Below are positions 1-10,956 of a stretch of DNA of 64,000 nt, one piece after another. Position 1 is the stretch's first letter. Every line of letters begins with the position of its first letter. Position numbers and translations under genes: made by a program. Under the pieces are notes generated by a model. That model was given only the letters and a program-made list of their open reading frames with translations. It ran no database searches and was not told the origin of the DNA. The stretch comes from Bimuria novae-zelandiae CBS 107.79 (Eukaryota; Ascomycota; Dothideomycetes; Pleosporales; Didymosphaeriaceae): positions 1,802,883-1,866,882 of the forward strand of contig ML976656.1 in the NCBI GenBank assembly GCA_010015655.1, in the 5' to 3' direction.

Positions 1-193
1 TTGATGGAAACTTGTTTCGCTAAGCTACCCTCTATGCCACATTTGTCCTAAGCCGATGGCGGAATGTGCTACCAATTAGGGTAACGTGTACGCACGTCCT
101 TGATAAAAGTTCACGTAATCCGCCAAGACGCTAACCTTATTCCGTAACTCATCCCCAAGGTTAGCCGAGGTATCTCCTAAGGTCAGATGAGTT
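1..193. other. Unassigned non-RIP segment left of Copia-1
   Basis: This stretch has balanced base composition and keeps CpA dinucleotides, unlike the DNA after it. No ORF or RNA gene is recognisable. It does not match the first part of the 3' LTR at 5205-5428, so the 5' LTR of Copia-1 has been truncated or replaced here. Confidence 0.4.
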
Positions 194-329
194 GCGGCCT
201 CATTTAGAGCCTCGCACACATCTGCATTCCAGACACAGACAGAACACAAACATCATTAATAAATCATCACAACTATTAATTCTCATCATTGCATTATCTC
301 AAAGTAATAAAACACTATTAAATCTGACA
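194..329 (+). repeat. Copia-1 5' LTR, 3' part only
   Basis: About 135 bp matching the last part of the 3' LTR (GAGCCTCGCACACATCTGCA in both), ending CTGACA. The 5' portion of the LTR is missing. The internal region starts immediately after with ATTAAGAGTCT. Confidence 0.8.
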
Positions 330-347
330 ATTAAGAGTCTTACTACC
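330..347 (+). other. Copia-1 putative primer-binding site
   Basis: ATTAAGAGTCTTACTACC follows the LTR directly. The same start (ATTAAGAGTCTCACTGCC) follows the Copia-6 LTR and occurs 7 nt inside Copia-3. Its complement resembles the anticodon arm of tRNA-Lys(CUU); that assignment is inference from remembered tRNA sequence. Confidence 0.45.
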
Positions 348-3300
348 TTAACTAAACTTTAAAAAAGGATAATGTCGCTGTTAACACTCCGCAACTTAAC
401 AATTATATTAACTAATTACACTAACTACACACTATAGCTGCTGCAGCTAAAAGCGCGATGCGAACTAATAGATATATAGCCTATTATTAACCTAGATAGA
501 GCCAAACTCTCACGCAAAAGGCCGACACTGCCGTCGCCGCCAGAAATAGCAAGTTACTAACCAATTATCCGCGTAAACGACGACGATCAACAGAACCCTC
601 TAACACGCCTATTAGAGCTATTAAACTCAGGACTTAAGGCATATAAGGAGGACATTAAGTTCTATAAGATATAGCTTAAAGACTACAAGATAAAGGACAA
701 GAAATACCGCGAGGAGAGATCAAGTCTTAAGAAAGTAGTTATTTATATCTAATCCACTATGTCGCCACACCTGCAACGCAACTGCTACAAGCCTAGAGAG
801 TAAATCTAACAATAGATTACGTCTCTAATATAGACTATAGGCGTTAATAAAGAAGACGAGCGGGATAGAGCAAGAGTACGATACCTACAGGCCCTTAAGC
901 TAATAAGATAACCCTTAAACTGGGATACCTGGCTAACTAAGTATAATTAGGCAGCTATAGAAGTAGAGACGAACAATATTACTAAAGTATAATTAATCTA
1001 TAATACTATAAAGGACTTCCTAACTACGATTATAAAGGCTACTCCTACTTAGGGTGTGTCCTTTCAAGAAACTAGACGCCGAGACGCAGATATAATAAGG
1101 AAGGAGATAATAAAACGCTTCTAAGAATATATGGCAATACTCTACCTAATTAAGGGCAAATAGCATAGGGGCGCCTTTGCTACTAGTGAGCTATCTCTCG
1201 CTGCTGGTGGTGCATCCACCTTAGACACTAACAGGGACGCCTCTCACGCTGCTAAAGACGCGCTATCTTCCACGAATAACCAACGTGGACAGGGGAGACC
1301 TCGACAAAAACGATTCTTTAGTCAAAGCACTATATCCAAGCAGTCTTTAATAGAGGATATAATAGTAGTTAAAGGCAAAAAATGCCCTGCTTGTAAATAA
1401 AGGCATAGTCTAAAAGACTACTTCTATGCATATCTAGATCATGCACTAAAGTGGTTTAGGCCACGACCTGGCTTTGTAGATATGGTACAATATAGAATCT
1501 AAAATGATTCACATCTACAAGATGAGATGAGGAAGGTGAAAAGACTAAAGTCTTAAACACCTAGAATTAAATTATCACATACTCCTACTCTAACTCGAAT
1601 CACTAAGGCTAATAATAAGTGACTAGACAGACGCAAGATCACTAAAATCCTAGCGAGCTTCTAAGCCACATCCTTCTATAACAAATTAAACATGTACCCA
1701 TTGCGATGCTTAGCTATACTTAATTCAGGCATAATCTGCTATATCTTTAATAACATTAATCGCTTCGTCTCATACCAGCCACTGGCGTCAGGAGACTTTA
1801 TATAGGCAGGGAATACACAAATATAGATCTAAGAATATAGAACTATTTATCTTAACGTACAGAGTGCAAGTAGCAATTAAATAATACAGCTAGATAATAT
1901 CGCCTATTACCCTAATTTGCTCTGCAACCTTGTATCGTTTCAATTACTTTAAAGGCAAGGCCTTTAGTGGGACATAAGGGTAGACCTAATAACTCTAAAA
2001 AGAAAAGACAATACTGTGCTAGCAGAACTTTAAGAGTTACACGAACAGTAGGTGCTAGAATATAGAATAAGACTAGTAGGTAGTATTCCTACTAATGCTG
2101 CGCACGCTACTTACAAGACTAATACACGCACTAAATAAAGACCGCAGAAGGTAAACGCGTGGACCTAGCACTAATAATTAGGCTATTTAGGTCCTTAGGC
2201 CCTCGAACACCTCGTGCAGTAATCTAAAGGAGTAAAGATTAAAGGCCTCCCTATAATTAAATATAACGCCTGCGGCAAAGCAAAACTAAAATAGCAAATA
2301 CGCCAGCAAGCCAGGGAGCGAACTAAAGGCCCTGGCGAGCAAGTCGCAATAGACTTTCACGACTACGAAGCAGACAGCTTAATAAGAGAGAAGAGCTAAA
2401 TGCTAATTACTAACTAATTCTCTAGCTTCGCATAGGACTACTACTTTAAGGATAACCGCCTAGCACGCTTAATTATTAAATTACTTAGCACCTTTATATA
2501 GTTTATAAAAGTATAATATAACATTATAGTAAAAGTAATTAAATCCAATAATAAGATCTTTTCTATTAAGACAAACGTTAAGAAGTGGTGCTTAGCGCAA
2601 GATATTAAGATCGAGCCTTTAGCACTAGATACTTAAGCATAAAATAGAAGAGCTAAACGCTTAAGAGGTGTAATTAAGGAGAAAGCGCGCGCGATGCGAC
2701 TTAACTCTAACCTACCTTAGTAAATATAGCCTAAGATCACCCAAGCCGCAGTCTACCTATACAATTAAACGCCAAACTACGCCAATCGATAGCAATCTCT
2801 ATATAAAGTGTTCTTTACAACAGTAGCCTTTTAGAACGGCATTGTCACCTAACCAAAGAAGCCTAATTAAGCTTACTTAAAAGCCTATAGCTGCAAGACC
2901 TTTGCCATAACTAATAACACTAAACGTGGTAAGAGCAAGCTCTAGCGACTAGATCTTAAAGCATAGATAAGTTATTTAGTTAGCTACAAATTAACTAACA
3001 TCTAGAGAATATAGATTCCCTCTCTAGCAAAGACAATTAGTACTCGCGATGTAATTTTCGACAAGAATACTATGTTCTTAGGTAAAACTAAAGACCTAGT
3101 AGATAACCTTATGCATAATATATTAGAAGAAATAGCAGCCTAGGTGCGATTAGTAGAGCTACCTTCTTTACTTTAATAAGAGCAAGCCACCGAGTCCTTC
3201 TTTAAGGATAAGATAATTAGTAAAGCGCTAGAGGAAGAGGTTAAAAGAGCTCCTAAGTATAATTAAGGCAAGAGAGCTAGGTACGAATATCTAATGCCTC

Positions 3301-5204
3301 TATTAACACTGCTACTAGTAACACTCCTTGCACAACTAATAGCAGGAGGCAATTAAGCTAGACTACCCTAAGAGTTATAAACAGGGCAATTGTAAACAAG
3401 CGTATAGGCCGTAGCCTTTATAGCAGGCACTAAAGCTAGTAGCAACGGCAAATACAAAAGTAAGGTTCTTAATAAGGCGTAGCTTTAACGAATAATTATA
3501 TTAAGTAAGAAGCCACATCGAAGCGTGCTTCTAGAGCTACCTACATGCTAAAGCAAGCTCGAAGATCACCCTCTTTATAATATGTGGAAGGAAGCAGAAC
3601 GTTCCTATCTACAAAGCCACAAGGAAATAAAGTCTTGGAGCGAGGTCGCAGTAGCTCTAGTAAAGGCAGCAGGCCATTAAATCCTTAACTATATATAGGT
3701 ATACACCTATAAGTTTAATAAACACTATTAACTACAAAAGTGTAAGGCAAGACTGGTAGTGCGGGGCGATTAATAGCGGCACCTAACCTTATAAGAAACC
3801 TACGCCGTAACACTTGCAGGACGATCTTTTCGCATGCTTATAGCAATTATAGCTTGGTTCGACCTAGAGCTTATCTAACATAACGTTACGAACGCGTTTG
3901 TTCACGCAAAGCTAGATAGAGAAATCTACATAAGAATGCCCCGCGGATACTCGCGAGCAGGCATAGTCCTTAAACTACACAAAGTACTATATAGACTGCG
4001 CATATCTCTACTACTCTAGCAAAGAGAGTTTATATTAACGCTCCGTAATATTAGCTTTAAAACAGTGCCCCACGAGCCATGCTGCCTTATTAAGGACAGC
4101 ATTATTATCTTCTTCTATGTAGATAATCTTATTATCGCCTATTAGAAGAATCACGAGCCTGCAGTAAAAGCAGCTATTAAAGAGATAAGAACTAAATTTA
4201 CCCTTACTAGCGGGAAAGACCTATAATAGTTTCTAAGAATTAAAATTATCAGGGACTGCTTAAACAGAAAGATCTGGCTTTCACAAGCATTATACATTAA
4301 TAAAATATCGCGCCTTATCGATTACCATGAAATTCGCCACAATACCCCGATAGGTTTAATCGAATTACTCCTAAGAACAGGACTAGCTAGTAAGGGTAAG
4401 ATTAATCGATACTAGCGCAAAGTCAGATTAATTCTCTATATTATAGTTATAACTTAACTAGATATCGCCTTTGCAAGCTTTAGATTATCACAATTCTTAT
4501 CTAACCTAAGCAAAGAGCATTAAGCGGCTACTAACTAAGTTCTCCTCTATCTTGCTAATACTAAATTACTAGGTCTTCAGCTTAGGGGTGTAGATACTCT
4601 AGAAGTAGCAAGCGACGCATCCTTTATAAATAATACACTTAATTACAAGAGTTCACAAGGATATATTATTAAGCTATTTAGTGGCCTAATTACCTGGAAA
4701 GCAAGCAAGCAAGATATAGTCACTACATTAATAATAAAGGCCGAACTTCTAGCGCTTTCACAAGTGGCTAAGGAGGCCATCTTCACTTCACGATTACTCC
4801 AGGAGCTCCAGATCGCTATAAGCAATCACCTAATTACAATTAACTACGATAATTAATAAACTATTTGCCTAGTTACTAAAGAGATCGTAAAGCTGCAGAC
4901 CAAGCTCCGCCATGTAAATATTTATAATTACTAGCTAAGACAAGAAGTCACACTTAGGAAAATTAAGATAGACTATTAACGCTCAGAGGACATGGTTACA
5001 GATAGACTTACAAAGGCCCTACTAGTAAACAAATAGAGCAAGTTTCTAAATAAGCTAGGACTTAAAGATATATTAGATAAGATCACTAATTAAGAGGTTG
5101 CCTTACAGGATCTACAGCAGAGGATAGAGGCCTTTAAGTTAGAATAATAGATAGATAAATAATGCGAAGGTCCAGCTTGAGGATAAGCCCAAGCTAAGGG
5201 GGTG

Positions 5205-5428
5205 TGTCCGATTATATGGCCTCTATCTGTTGTGGATATAAGGCTGGAGCACTCTCTCTTTTGTACTATTCTAAATAGGGCTAGCGCTACAGCGGCACTT
5301 ATTTGGAGCCTCGCACACATCTGCATTCCAGACACAGACAGAACACGAACATCATCAATAAATCATCACAACCATTAATTCTCATCATTGCATTATCTCA
5401 AAGTGACAGAACACTATTAAATCTGACA
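5205..5428 (+). repeat. Copia-1 3' LTR
   Basis: A 224 bp repeat starting TGTCCGATTA and ending CTGACA, directly preceded by the polypurine tract GCTAAGGGGGTG at about 5193-5204. Its right half is repeated at 194-329. Confidence 0.85.
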
Positions 5429-6400
5429 ATATTATAGGTAATTAACTTGCTATTCTTAGCTATAAAGACGCCTTGCTTGCGTAGGTGGTCTTAGAATTTA
5501 GTAATAAGAGATTTATTACCTTTATTAAAGAGTTCTTTTAGCTATCCTTTAAAGATAATAGTTATCTACTCCTATAGCTCATAGTCCTCCTATTCTTTGT
5601 TTCGGGAGATTCGGTAGTAGAAGAGGATGTATGTGTTTACACTCTTTATATTAATTTTCGTAATATCTATATTCTTATTAATATTAAGGGGCTAGCCTTA
5701 GCTATCCTTATTAATAAGCGCCTGTTCTTCCTTCGTGAGATAGTTAGTGAAAGGTACTATAGGAAAGCGATTTAGGGGTCGTGAGGCGTCTCTTTAAAAG
5801 AGTAAGACGCAGGTTAATTAATAGTACTATTAGCAGCGGGTACTGTAGAGCGTGATAGACAGGGACTTAGGTAAACGCTTAGAGTCCTTGTTACTTAGTA
5901 GTAGGCTACGACGCGCGAGCTTCCAGCGAAGGCGTAATAAACGCGGAGACCTAGGTAAATGCTTAGGGTCTTGTTAGCACACGGTTTAGGGTATTGCTAT
6001 ACCCCTCGTTGTGTCTCTTCTAGTTCTCCTTGCTGTCTGTGGTTATCTCTTATAGCATTAACTGTGAGGGTAACCACTAATCAGTGTCGGTTTATAGGTA
6101 GCAAGGAATAAACAAGTAACTCTCTGTCTTTAGTATCTAGTGTCTGTCTTGTCTTGTGTGTATGCTATAATAGTTCTATATACCTTCCTTCTAGTTCTTG
6201 TAGATGTGATAGAGTACCAGGTGGTGTGGAGGCGAAGGGGTTTCGGTACAGTATTAGGTTAACTAGAAGTGAGGGGGTACAGGGGTATGATAGGGTTACA
6301 CAGTTCCCTTAGTGCGGAAGGCGAGGCTGTGCAGACAATTTCTTTTACCTAGCTTAATTATAGGCTCCCGGCGTTAAATTAATAAATTAATAATAAATTA
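5429..6400. other. Unresolved AT-rich RIP-mutated DNA
   Basis: No ORF above background. A stretch starting TGTTAGCACACGG near 5970 and running some 250 bp is GC-richer and could be part of an LTR, but I found no second copy or target duplication in the window. The remainder reads as broken retroelement DNA. Confidence 0.3.
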
Positions 6401-7115
6401 ATAGTAGATCTGTCGGCGTTTATACATGCAATAATTAAGATCTACTTATAACTACTATTTTATATAGATTACCTTACTTAGTAACTTTTATATAGAGGCC
6501 TGTTAAAGATCCTTTTTAAGTAACTAGTAATACTAAGGAGGAAGCCTTTCTTATTTATATTATAATAGTAATAAGGCTCTATGCTATACTTCGCGATTTT
6601 ATTATATAAAAGCTTAAAGTAAAGCTTATATTTTACTACTAAATTAGCGTTATAGTAATTACTATTAATTTTAATTATCTAGCGTAATATTAAGGCGTCG
6701 CTGTTACGCTTAATAAGGCAATTAATCTAAGGTATACTTACGTCTTTTTAAGTAATATAGGACGCAAAGTTCTGTATTATTTACTATATAAAAGGAAGGC
6801 CACGTTTAGTAAAACGTTTAATATATTATAGGAGCTACTTTTTTTATTATAAGCTAAGTATATAGCGTAAAGTATTTATAATTATACGCGCCTGCGTAAT
6901 GCGTTAGTACCTACGTATTAATATAGAATATATAACGCTAAATTATTTTATAATTTTATTATATAATAAAAATTCTTTTAGTTTTTATAATTCGATTGCT
7001 GCTATCGCGGCGTTAATTAGGTCTATATTAGTGGAGTTGTGGCGCGTTAAAGTAGGTGCGCTATCACGCGGGGTTGCGCATTGAGTGATGTTGCGCACTG
7101 ACTGCCGAGACACGG
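6400..7115 (-). mobile_element. FotA copy A: truncated, RIP-degraded pogo/Fot1-type transposon end
   Basis: The sequence aligns by eye with the N-terminal half of the transposase in FotA copies B and C. Shared landmarks include the stretch before the first catalytic Asp and the end region GTGGAGTTGTGGCGCGTTAA. The outer end reads GAGACACGG, like GGACACGT in copy B, and contains a tandem doublet GTTGCGCA at 7073 and 7090. No intact frame remains, and the other end is not identifiable. Confidence 0.65.
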
Positions 7116-7184
7116 TTGAGCAGACTTGGATGGATTTGATTTTTGAAAAGTGTGCTTGATATCGTCTCTCGATGAACTCAACAG

Positions 7185-7856
7185 TCACAGGCCATCAATC
7201 TTCGCACTGCCAACCTTCAACGACCCCTCCGACCGCCACCGCGACCACCGCCTCGATCCTATTGAGGGAAGAAGGTGAACCTGCCGTAACCCCGTGGGTG
7301 CTCCATACGCTGGAACCAAGTGTCCAACTGCGGGTTTAGCTGCACCTCCGGTGAGCGCTCCACCGTGAGCTCCCGCACCCGCCGAAGCATACAACTGGCT
7401 CTGGCTCATGGGCATGCATGAGTACCCCGCATTCATACTGTCTGCGATGGTGCGCCGCAAGAACGCGGTGAACTCTAACTTCGCCGGCATATCGGCGATT
7501 CCCATCGCGGCCAAGAACTTGGGGAAGGAGTCGATAGAATGAATGGCGCGCACTCTGTCAGCCATCACAGCGGAGACACCAGGCGGCGGCGCGCTGTGCG
7601 TGTCGAAGAACTCCTCGCGAATTTGCGCGAGGGTCTTGCCGGGCGGACGCGCAGCGGAGCTGAAGAGCTTGAGGAACATGAGCAGGCGGTAGGACGTGCG
7701 AGATGCCTCGAAGGACTTCTGTAGACGGTAATTAGAGGCGGGCGTGGGCTCGAGGTAGGCGAGCTCGGCCATGCCGGCGCCCTTGCTGTCGAGCATCCAG
7801 ACGACGTTGCGCACTATGGCCTCCTTGATGATGTGGGTGTAGAAGCAAGTGTACAA
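7185..7856 (-). CDS. Unrecognised protein, 3' end uncertain
   Basis: One open frame of 223 codons with normal genic composition lies between the FotA end and the secreted-protein gene. The region from about residue 15 to 150 is rich in aromatic and charged residues and looks helical; the C-terminal third is Ala/Gly-rich. I recognise no domain. The end is doubtful: a 50 bp stretch (GTATGG..CAATAG) could be an intron just before the C-terminus, and another frame there encodes an Arg-Gly-rich tail. No upstream exon is evident in the 190 bp before the ATG. The FotA end lies only about 70 bp past the stop, so the native 3' UTR is probably displaced. It could be a gene fragment. Confidence 0.5.
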   Translation of the reverse strand: MYTCFYTHIIKEAIVRNVVWMLDSKGAGMAELAYLEPTPASNYRLQKSFEASRTSYRLLMFLKLFSSAARPPGKTLAQIREEFFDTHSAPPPGVSAVMADRVRAIHSIDSFPKFLAAMGIADMPAKLEFTAFLRRTIADSMNAGYSCMPMSQSQLYASAGAGAHGGALTGGAAKPAVGHLVPAYGAPTGLRQVHLLPSIGSRRWSRWRSEGSLKVGSAKIDGL

Positions 7857-8044
7857 AACGACTTATCCCCAATTAAGATCTATTACCGTTCAATATATAG
7901 TACTAACATGCATCTAGTATCATCAGAAATATCAAGAAATAAGAAAATGTCAAGAAACACAAACGCCGCGCAAATGCACCCAAGCTGCTCTAGATCACTC
8001 AGCCATGCCCTCTACCTTCCTCGTTGCCTTCCATAGTCTTCCAA

Positions 8045-8833
8045 TTAAGCGCCAATCGGATTCGCCACGAACGCCGGATCGCAGGTAATCTTGGCGACCT
8101 TGGTCCTCTCCGGGTCCTTGAACATCCAAGCGCCCTTCTTAGCATCCGAGAACGTCGTATCAACGTTCTTCCCCCGCTTAGCAACAATGAATTTGCCTGC
8201 GTGGTCCTCGATCTGGCACCGGAGCTTGTCCTTGACATCGTCGGGCGCCTGGATCTCGATGGCGGAGAAAATAGTGCTGGGCTTGATAGTCAACTCGTCC
8301 CGCTTGGTAGCGTCGAGCTCAAAGGCAACACCCGTCTCGGTAGCCTGGTCGCTTAGAACGACCCTGACAACAGTGTTTGCCGCGCCACCTGCATTTCCGC
8401 CATCATTTCCGCCATTGCCACTGCCATCGCCCTTCTTGAAAGTCGGATCGCAGATGATGCTCTCAACTTCGCTGTCTTCGAGGAACGCCCACTCGCCCTT
8501 CAGACCGTCACCGAAGGTCTGGTCAATGTTCTTCTCGCCGCGGCGAGCTTTGATGGTCTGTCCGCCGGGGGCGATCAGCTTGCAGCGGATATCCTTGTTC
8601 TTCACGTTCTTGCCCACGAGGATGTTGACAGTCTTGAAGGGGCCCTTGGAGTTGTCTGGCGGTTGCTCCTGGCGTTGACCTTGGAGGAAGCCAGTGCGGG
8701 AGCCGAGACCCTTGTCGGCGTTGCTGAGGGAGACAATGATCTCAAGGTCGGTGGTGTATTGCCATGCGCCAGGACGGGCGAGGACAGTGGAGCTGGAGGC
8801 CGCGAGAGCGAACAAAGCGGTGGAAGGACGCAT
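8045..8833 (-). CDS. Secreted protein with tandemly duplicated domain (effector candidate)
   Basis: A single-exon gene of 262 residues. The N-terminus (MRPSTALFALAASSSTVLA) is a typical signal peptide with likely cleavage near residue 19. Two halves of about 100 residues are homologous: first half RCKLIAPGG, KARRGEKNIDQTF, GEWAFLEDSEVE, ICDPTF; second half RCQIEDHAG, AKRGKNVDTTF, GAWMFKDPERT, ITCDPAF. A Gly/Asn linker (about residues 133-150) joins them. Each half keeps two Cys at equivalent places, so one disulfide per repeat is likely. I know no named family. Secretion, small size and a position between transposons suit an effector or cell-surface protein, but that is inference. Confidence 0.85.
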   Translation of the reverse strand: MRPSTALFALAASSSTVLARPGAWQYTTDLEIIVSLSNADKGLGSRTGFLQGQRQEQPPDNSKGPFKTVNILVGKNVKNKDIRCKLIAPGGQTIKARRGEKNIDQTFGDGLKGEWAFLEDSEVESIICDPTFKKGDGSGNGGNDGGNAGGAANTVVRVVLSDQATETGVAFELDATKRDELTIKPSTIFSAIEIQAPDDVKDKLRCQIEDHAGKFIVAKRGKNVDTTFSDAKKGAWMFKDPERTKVAKITCDPAFVANPIGA

Positions 8834-8988
8834 GGTGGTTATTGGTATGTGGTTGGTAGGTGAGTTGGGTAGTCGATATCTGGTTGAAGAGAAGCAGAGT
8901 GAAAAGCTGAGTAGTGGAGTGTAGTGGAGTGTAGTAGTTGTGTAGTAGCTGTGGTGTGATGCTTTACTCCGGCTTCACAACCGGATAT

Positions 8989-8995
8989 CTTATAC
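8989..8995 (-). promoter_or_regulatory. TATA-like element for the duplicated-domain secreted protein
   Basis: GTATAAG on the minus strand, about 155 nt before the ATG, followed by a CT-rich leader with CACTACACTCC repeats, as in many highly expressed fungal genes. Confidence 0.35.
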
Positions 8996-9000
8996 TCCTC

Positions 9001-9826
9001 ATACCTCGCCCCAATCCTTCTTCCTCTTCCTCTTCAGCTCCATTTTCACTGTATAAGCCCCCGGAAGTGCTCTTCCCGTAACACAAATCACGTTCAAAAA
9101 TACCCTAGAGTTGCTCCAGCCACTCAACATCTGGACCTAGGAAAGCTTCGCAGAGTAATCTCGTGCCTCTCTACGCAGCTTTCCATGTTCGGATAGAGCT
9201 TCGCATCTAGCCGTCTTACGAGGCTAAAAACCATTCGATATGGTAATAATGTTCTGTTGTTTCTGCTGACGACAGCGTATTTGTTTCGAGAATGGACCAA
9301 TCAGACGCGAGCGCGAGCTCAGCCCCGCGGTTGGGCTGCGCGCTTGGCTGCGCATAGGCTGGTTGGCGGTCAGCATTGGTGATCACGTCTTTATTTGGAG
9401 AGGCAATCGAAATAGTATGGTCGTTACAAAGATCTGACTTCTTGCTGTTTCCGGGTTTGGGTTGGGGCGTCAAAGTTGTCATTCCAAATTTCCAACTGAG
9501 TCGCATTACTCTTAATAGCTCGAATGCACAGAGAAGTTTCGAAACTTGTTGTTTCTGTATTTCATGCTATTCGGGTCGGCGTATAGCCGCGGAGTTGCCG
9601 CAAGCGCGAGCGCGAGCGCACAGCGTACATATGTAAGCTCTTTATCCAATGCCCTAGAACCGGGACGCCAAATTCCTTCAAACCACTGTCATGACACATT
9701 AGACAATCGAACAGTTCATTTACCTCTTCCAGCCCCTGGCAATACGAATCAGTCCACAATGCGCCTGCAAGAACTCCATCAATGACCCTACTCCTGATAG
9801 AAAATCAACACTTGAATGACAACATC
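9001..9826. other. Intergenic region
   Basis: Composition is normal and I see no gene, repeat or RNA. Short overlapping frames on both strands (for example 9376-9785) lack consistent starts, splice sites or protein-like composition. Confidence 0.5.
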
Positions 9827-10693
9827 TCAAGAGGCCTCCTCGGTATCCTTAGCCTTCTGTTGCTCCCTTATAATCTCCCAACCTTTCCCAATCAACTCCT
9901 TCTCATCACTGCACTCTATTCCCGCCATCATGGCTGCTTTACGTCCGACCAATTTCTCCACATCGACCAGGCAAAACCACTTTTCGTCGCACCAATCTTG
10001 GTCCCTTGTATTTGGAACCATACAATGCGCCAAGCACTTCAAATCGTCCGGAACAAGCGAATAATCATCGCGGCATTGTCTTGCATTTCTGTACGAATCT
10101 CTGTCGTAGGGTCCCGGCAGTTTGAACGTTGCACCCGGCTTCCTATTGTTTCTGCGCCATTCATAGTAGTTGTTTTTCGCGTCTATAACTCTCCTCTTCG
10201 CCAAATCTTCGGACTCTTTTGCTTTTTTTGCTTCGCGCTTCAGTTGTTGCGCCGCTTCCTTGTCTTCGGCAGCCTGCCTTTTTTGGGCCTCTCTTTCGTT
10301 CTCCCTCTCCTCTTTCTCGAGGTCTTTAAGCAATGCGTCAGTGTCGTCTTTGATTTCTCTCTCTATTTTCCTTGCTCGTTTCTTTGCCGCGTTCTCTTCT
10401 GCTCTCTTGGTCGGAGATGTACAAGAATTATGATTGGTGGGCTTTTTGGTGGAGGAGAAGCCGTAGTCTTCTAATCGAGTGCGCTTCGAAGTTGGCGTCA
10501 GTAGAGTTGTGGAAGCAGATGGCGTTACGGGAGGTGGAGTGTTTGCGGAGCGTTTCGTCGGGGTGAAGATGGGTGCCTGCGGACGACGGGGCGGGGTGCG
10601 TGGGGGTGTCAACGTGGAGTTTAGTGCTCCGCGGGTATCGCGATCAGGCGTTTCGGCCCTCGCTTTTCCTTTCTCTATCGATGTGGAGGGCAT
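9827..10693 (-). CDS. Basic coiled-coil protein, unknown function
   Basis: A single exon of 288 residues. Residues 1-95 are disordered, rich in Pro, Thr and Ser with several TPP/TPTK motifs that look like CDK-site clusters. Residues 95-165 form a Lys/Glu-rich coiled coil (KKRARKIEREIKDD onward). Residues 170-275 are a compact domain with YSLVPDDLKCL, EKWFCLVDVEKLVG and a following helix. That last order resembles the C-terminal part of XPA/Rad14 (a Leu-rich DL segment, then a basic VEK helix), but the zinc-finger cysteines of XPA are absent, so I do not assign it. A nuclear role is plausible from the charge. It lies 264 bp downstream of the MFS gene on the same strand. Confidence 0.75.
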   Translation of the reverse strand: MPSTSIEKGKARAETPDRDTRGALNSTLTPPRTPPRRPQAPIFTPTKRSANTPPPVTPSASTTLLTPTSKRTRLEDYGFSSTKKPTNHNSCTSPTKRAEENAAKKRARKIEREIKDDTDALLKDLEKEERENEREAQKRQAAEDKEAAQQLKREAKKAKESEDLAKRRVIDAKNNYYEWRRNNRKPGATFKLPGPYDRDSYRNARQCRDDYSLVPDDLKCLAHCMVPNTRDQDWCDEKWFCLVDVEKLVGRKAAMMAGIECSDEKELIGKGWEIIREQQKAKDTEEAS

Positions 10694-10956
10694 TTTGACA
10701 TGAGTTATCGACGACGAGATGCCCTGTGGTTAAGGAAAAGTGGATTGTGGGAAGCGGCCGAGGGGAACATAGGAAACTTGTATAGCGCCGGCAAGCCCGC
10801 TCGCTTCATTTCTCCCTATGCGGGGGTGTGGAAACGACTTCTCACATGCATGATTGGCTAATTATATACTTTCGCCTTGTCCGTACGAGAATTGCTGCCC
10901 GAACCAACCAGGCAAGCTCCTACCCTCCCACAGTACGATCTCGTTACGGAATAACT

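Larger units (their letters stand above)
194..5428 (+). mobile_element. Copia-1: RIP-degraded Ty1/Copia LTR retrotransposon
   Basis: Order on the plus strand is 5' LTR remnant, primer-site-like start, gag, pol, polypurine tract, 3' LTR. Gag survives as broken reading around 372-1500, with a zinc-knuckle-like CPACK..HSLKDY. Reverse transcriptase shows FYVDN near 4117. RNase H reads almost through from 4566 to 5060 (ASDASFINNTL, SSQGYIIKLFSG) and ends in a DRLTKAL-like motif. Dozens of TAA/TAG stops and near loss of CpA fit RIP. RNase H closely resembles that of Copia-7 at the right of the window, so these are one family. Not functional. Confidence 0.9.

Noticed and set aside
1..193. tRNA or 5S rRNA gene in the non-RIP leader
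   Set aside because: No cloverleaf, A/B box pair or terminal T-run could be found by eye.
9376..9785. Small genes in overlapping frames on both strands
   Set aside because: No consistent coding signal, splice sites or family match; typical chance frames in GC-balanced DNA.
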